Source of the DNA: Bacteroidales bacterium UBA4345
GTDB taxonomy: Bacteria > Bacteroidota > Bacteroidia > Bacteroidales > Paludibacteraceae
Assembly: GCA_002396385.1 (NCBI GenBank)
Contig: DGTD01000121.1
Span: 281-7,068 of the forward strand
Direction of reading: 5' to 3'
Length of the DNA: 6,788 nt
Shown: piece after piece, positions 5,416-6,788 of the stretch
How positions within the stretch are numbered: position 1 is the stretch's first letter
Layout of the letters: each line of letters begins with the position of its first letter
Position numbers and translations under genes: made by a program
Notes under the pieces: generated by a model
What the model saw: only the letters and a program-made list of their open reading frames with translations
What the model was told of the DNA's origin: nothing
Databases searched by the model: none

Positions 5416-6681
5416 ATGCGCAAACTTCTGACCCTTGTCTACAAAGACTTCCTGATACTTATCCGCGACAAAGCCGGACTGGCTTTACTTTACCTGATGC
5501 CCCTGGCCTTGGTGGCCCTGATGGCCTACCTGCAGAACGACACTTTCAAAGCCATTCTCGACAACAAGATGGCGCTGGTGGTACTCGACCAAGACCACGA
5601 CAATGTGGGCGCCTCGGTGGTCGAGAGTCTGGAACAGTCTGGACTGTTTACCATAACCCGGGCCGACTCGACGGCGACCCCCGAAACGGTGGAAACTGAC
5701 GTGGCAAAAGGCTACTTCCAACTGGGTATCGTTATTCCGGCTTCAACCACCGACAACATCCGCAACGGCATTGGCAAGAGTGTGCAATACACTTTTTCGC
5801 CAGAGGGTGAGCAACCCCAGGCACAGACCGTACACCTTACCATTTTTGTAGACCCGACCACCAAAAACTCGTTTCTGGCCTCGCTGACCAGCACTATGCG
5901 CGAACAGATGGCCAGTGTGCAGACCCAGATTTTACTGAAGGAAGTCAGCCAGCAGATACAGGCTATGTCGCCTATGCCGATTGGCGACGTGGTACTTCCC
6001 GAAAAACTGATTGAGCTGGACGAACGCACCGCACGCATGGACGCGTCACGCCTCATACCGAATGCCGTGCAGCACAACGTGCCGGCTTGGGGTATGTTTG
6101 CCGTGTTCTTTATTGTCGTTTCTCTGGCAAGCAATATTATACGTGAACGCGAAGAAGGCAGTTACACCCGCCTGCGCACCATGCCTATGCCCTACAGCTA
6201 CTACCTGTTCAGCAAGGTGATAGTGTACCTGGTCATCTGCATGACGCAGATAGCGCTAATGGGACTGATGGGTAAGGTGGTGCTGCCTATGCTGGGACTG
6301 CCGTCCCTTTCGTTCGGAAACAGCTGGATTGGGCTGCTTGCTGTCAGCCTCAGCGCCTCGCTGGCCGCTATCGGCTACGGAATTGCGATAGGCCAGGTGG
6401 CAAAAACCGCACAACAAGCCTCTATATTCGGCTCTATTTCGGTCGTAATCTTGTCAGCGCTTGGCGGTATATGGATTCCAATGTTCGTTATGCCGCATGC
6501 TATGCAGATTGTCTGCCGACTGTCGCCTCTGAACTGGGGACTGACTGGCTACTACAACCTGCTGCTGCGTGGAGGCGGCCTATCCAGCGTTCTGCCCCAG
6601 TGCGCCACTCTGCTGCTGTTCGCTACAGTCTGCGTGGCTTCGGCCATTGCCTACGACAAGTGGAAAAGGGAAGATATTTGA
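5416..6681 (+). CDS. ABC-2 type transporter permease (YhhJ/YbhR-like)
   Basis: A 421-residue inner-membrane subunit of an ABC-2 exporter. A first transmembrane helix (about 20-39) is followed by a large extracytoplasmic domain (about 40-220) that carries the family stretch MALVVLDQDHDNVGASVVESL. Five more predicted helices lie near 222-242, 266-286, 304-325, 336-358 and 396-414. The cytoplasmic loop after the second helix holds REREEGSYTRLRTMP, matching the ReREeGT-type coupling motif of ABC-2 permeases, and SPLNWGLTGYYNLLLRGG fits the conserved region before the last helix. One permease gene per ATPase gene suggests a homodimer of each in the complex. No membrane-fusion protein or TolC-like gene is in the window, unlike many YbhFSR/YhiI-type loci, so export into the periplasm or use of a partner encoded elsewhere are both possible. 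Start ATG 5416 lies three bases after the ATPase stop; an overlapping ATG at 5412 is out of frame. Confidence 0.92.
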   Translation: MRKLLTLVYKDFLILIRDKAGLALLYLMPLALVALMAYLQNDTFKAILDNKMALVVLDQDHDNVGASVVESLEQSGLFTITRADSTATPETVETDVAKGYFQLGIVIPASTTDNIRNGIGKSVQYTFSPEGEQPQAQTVHLTIFVDPTTKNSFLASLTSTMREQMASVQTQILLKEVSQQIQAMSPMPIGDVVLPEKLIELDERTARMDASRLIPNAVQHNVPAWGMFAVFFIVVSLASNIIREREEGSYTRLRTMPMPYSYYLFSKVIVYLVICMTQIALMGLMGKVVLPMLGLPSLSFGNSWIGLLAVSLSASLAAIGYGIAIGQVAKTAQQASIFGSISVVILSALGGIWIPMFVMPHAMQIVCRLSPLNWGLTGYYNLLLRGGGLSSVLPQCATLLLFATVCVASAIAYDKWKREDI

Positions 6682-6714
6682 ACGGAATAAGCGCAGGTTA
6701 GCCAATAACTTACA

Positions 6715-6757
6715 GCGGACTCTTCTGACAATGTCGGAACGAGTCCGCCTCTTTTTT
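6715..6757 (+). terminator. Intrinsic terminator after the ABC transporter operon
   Basis: GCGGACTC (6715-6722) pairs perfectly with GAGTCCGC (6741-6748). The inner arms TTCTGAC (6723-6729) and GTCGGAA (6733-6739) pair with one T-G wobble around a three-base loop, leaving a single bulged C. Six T follow at 6752-6757. It starts 34 bases after the permease stop, so the ATPase and permease form a closed two-gene operon. Confidence 0.9.
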
Positions 6758-6788
6758 ATAACATCGTTCTCAAACACTGCCTTAAAAC

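Noticed and set aside
5346..5699. 117-residue plus-strand frame bridging the ABC ATPase and permease genes
   Set aside because: It overlaps the ends of two well-supported genes in another frame and its translation shows no domain or membrane pattern.
1..6788. Mobile element, CRISPR array, tRNA or rRNA
   Set aside because: No transposase or integrase motifs, no regularly spaced direct repeats, no terminal repeats flanking a gene block, and no cloverleaf or rRNA-like sequence was recognised on either strand.

Overview
The window reads as chromosomal DNA of a Bacteroidota member, most likely Bacteroidales and perhaps Prevotellaceae-like with moderate GC (taxon inferred, not tested). The signs are: a C-terminal sorting domain of the type IX secretion system (T9SS), which is restricted to Bacteroidota; Bacteroides-type promoters (TTG, about 20 bases, TAnnTTTG); no clear Shine-Dalgarno sequences, with A/T-rich leaders instead; and a secreted pectate lyase typical of plant-fibre degraders. 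I see no insertion sequence, integrase, phage gene, CRISPR array, tRNA or rRNA.

Layout. Bases 1-815 hold the 3' part of a HerA-like/DUF853 NTPase, cut by the window edge at its Walker B motif. After 62 bases comes ppnP (878-1159), a small cupin nucleoside phosphorylase, closed by an intrinsic terminator (1193-1234). An intergenic stretch (1235-1385) holds an imperfect inverted repeat overlapping a candidate promoter. Then comes a two-gene cluster of exported proteins: a 156-residue protein with a T9SS sorting domain (1386-1856) and a 597-residue family PL1 pectate lyase with an FnIII-like domain (1896-3689), ended by a strong hairpin terminator (3722-3764). A Cof-type HAD phosphatase (3795-4577) lies on the minus strand, convergent with the lyase. 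It is divergent from a two-gene ABC-2 transporter operon, ATPase 4681-5412 and permease 5416-6681, closed by a third hairpin terminator (6715-6757). The last 31 bases show nothing further.

How the genes relate. There are four or five independent transcription units. The only clear functional units are the ABC ATPase/permease pair and, less surely, the T9SS-tagged small protein with the pectate lyase. The lyase would cut de-esterified pectin outside the cytoplasm. It stands without the SusC/SusD, hydrolase or regulator genes of a polysaccharide utilisation locus. The HAD phosphatase and ppnP look like housekeeping metabolism.

I did not find a convincing new multi-gene system. The observations most worth checking are the sorting-domain protein with almost no cargo beside the lyase, the N-terminal module the two share, the closely packed back-to-back promoters between the HAD and ABC genes, and the inverted repeat overlapping a promoter upstream of the lyase cluster.
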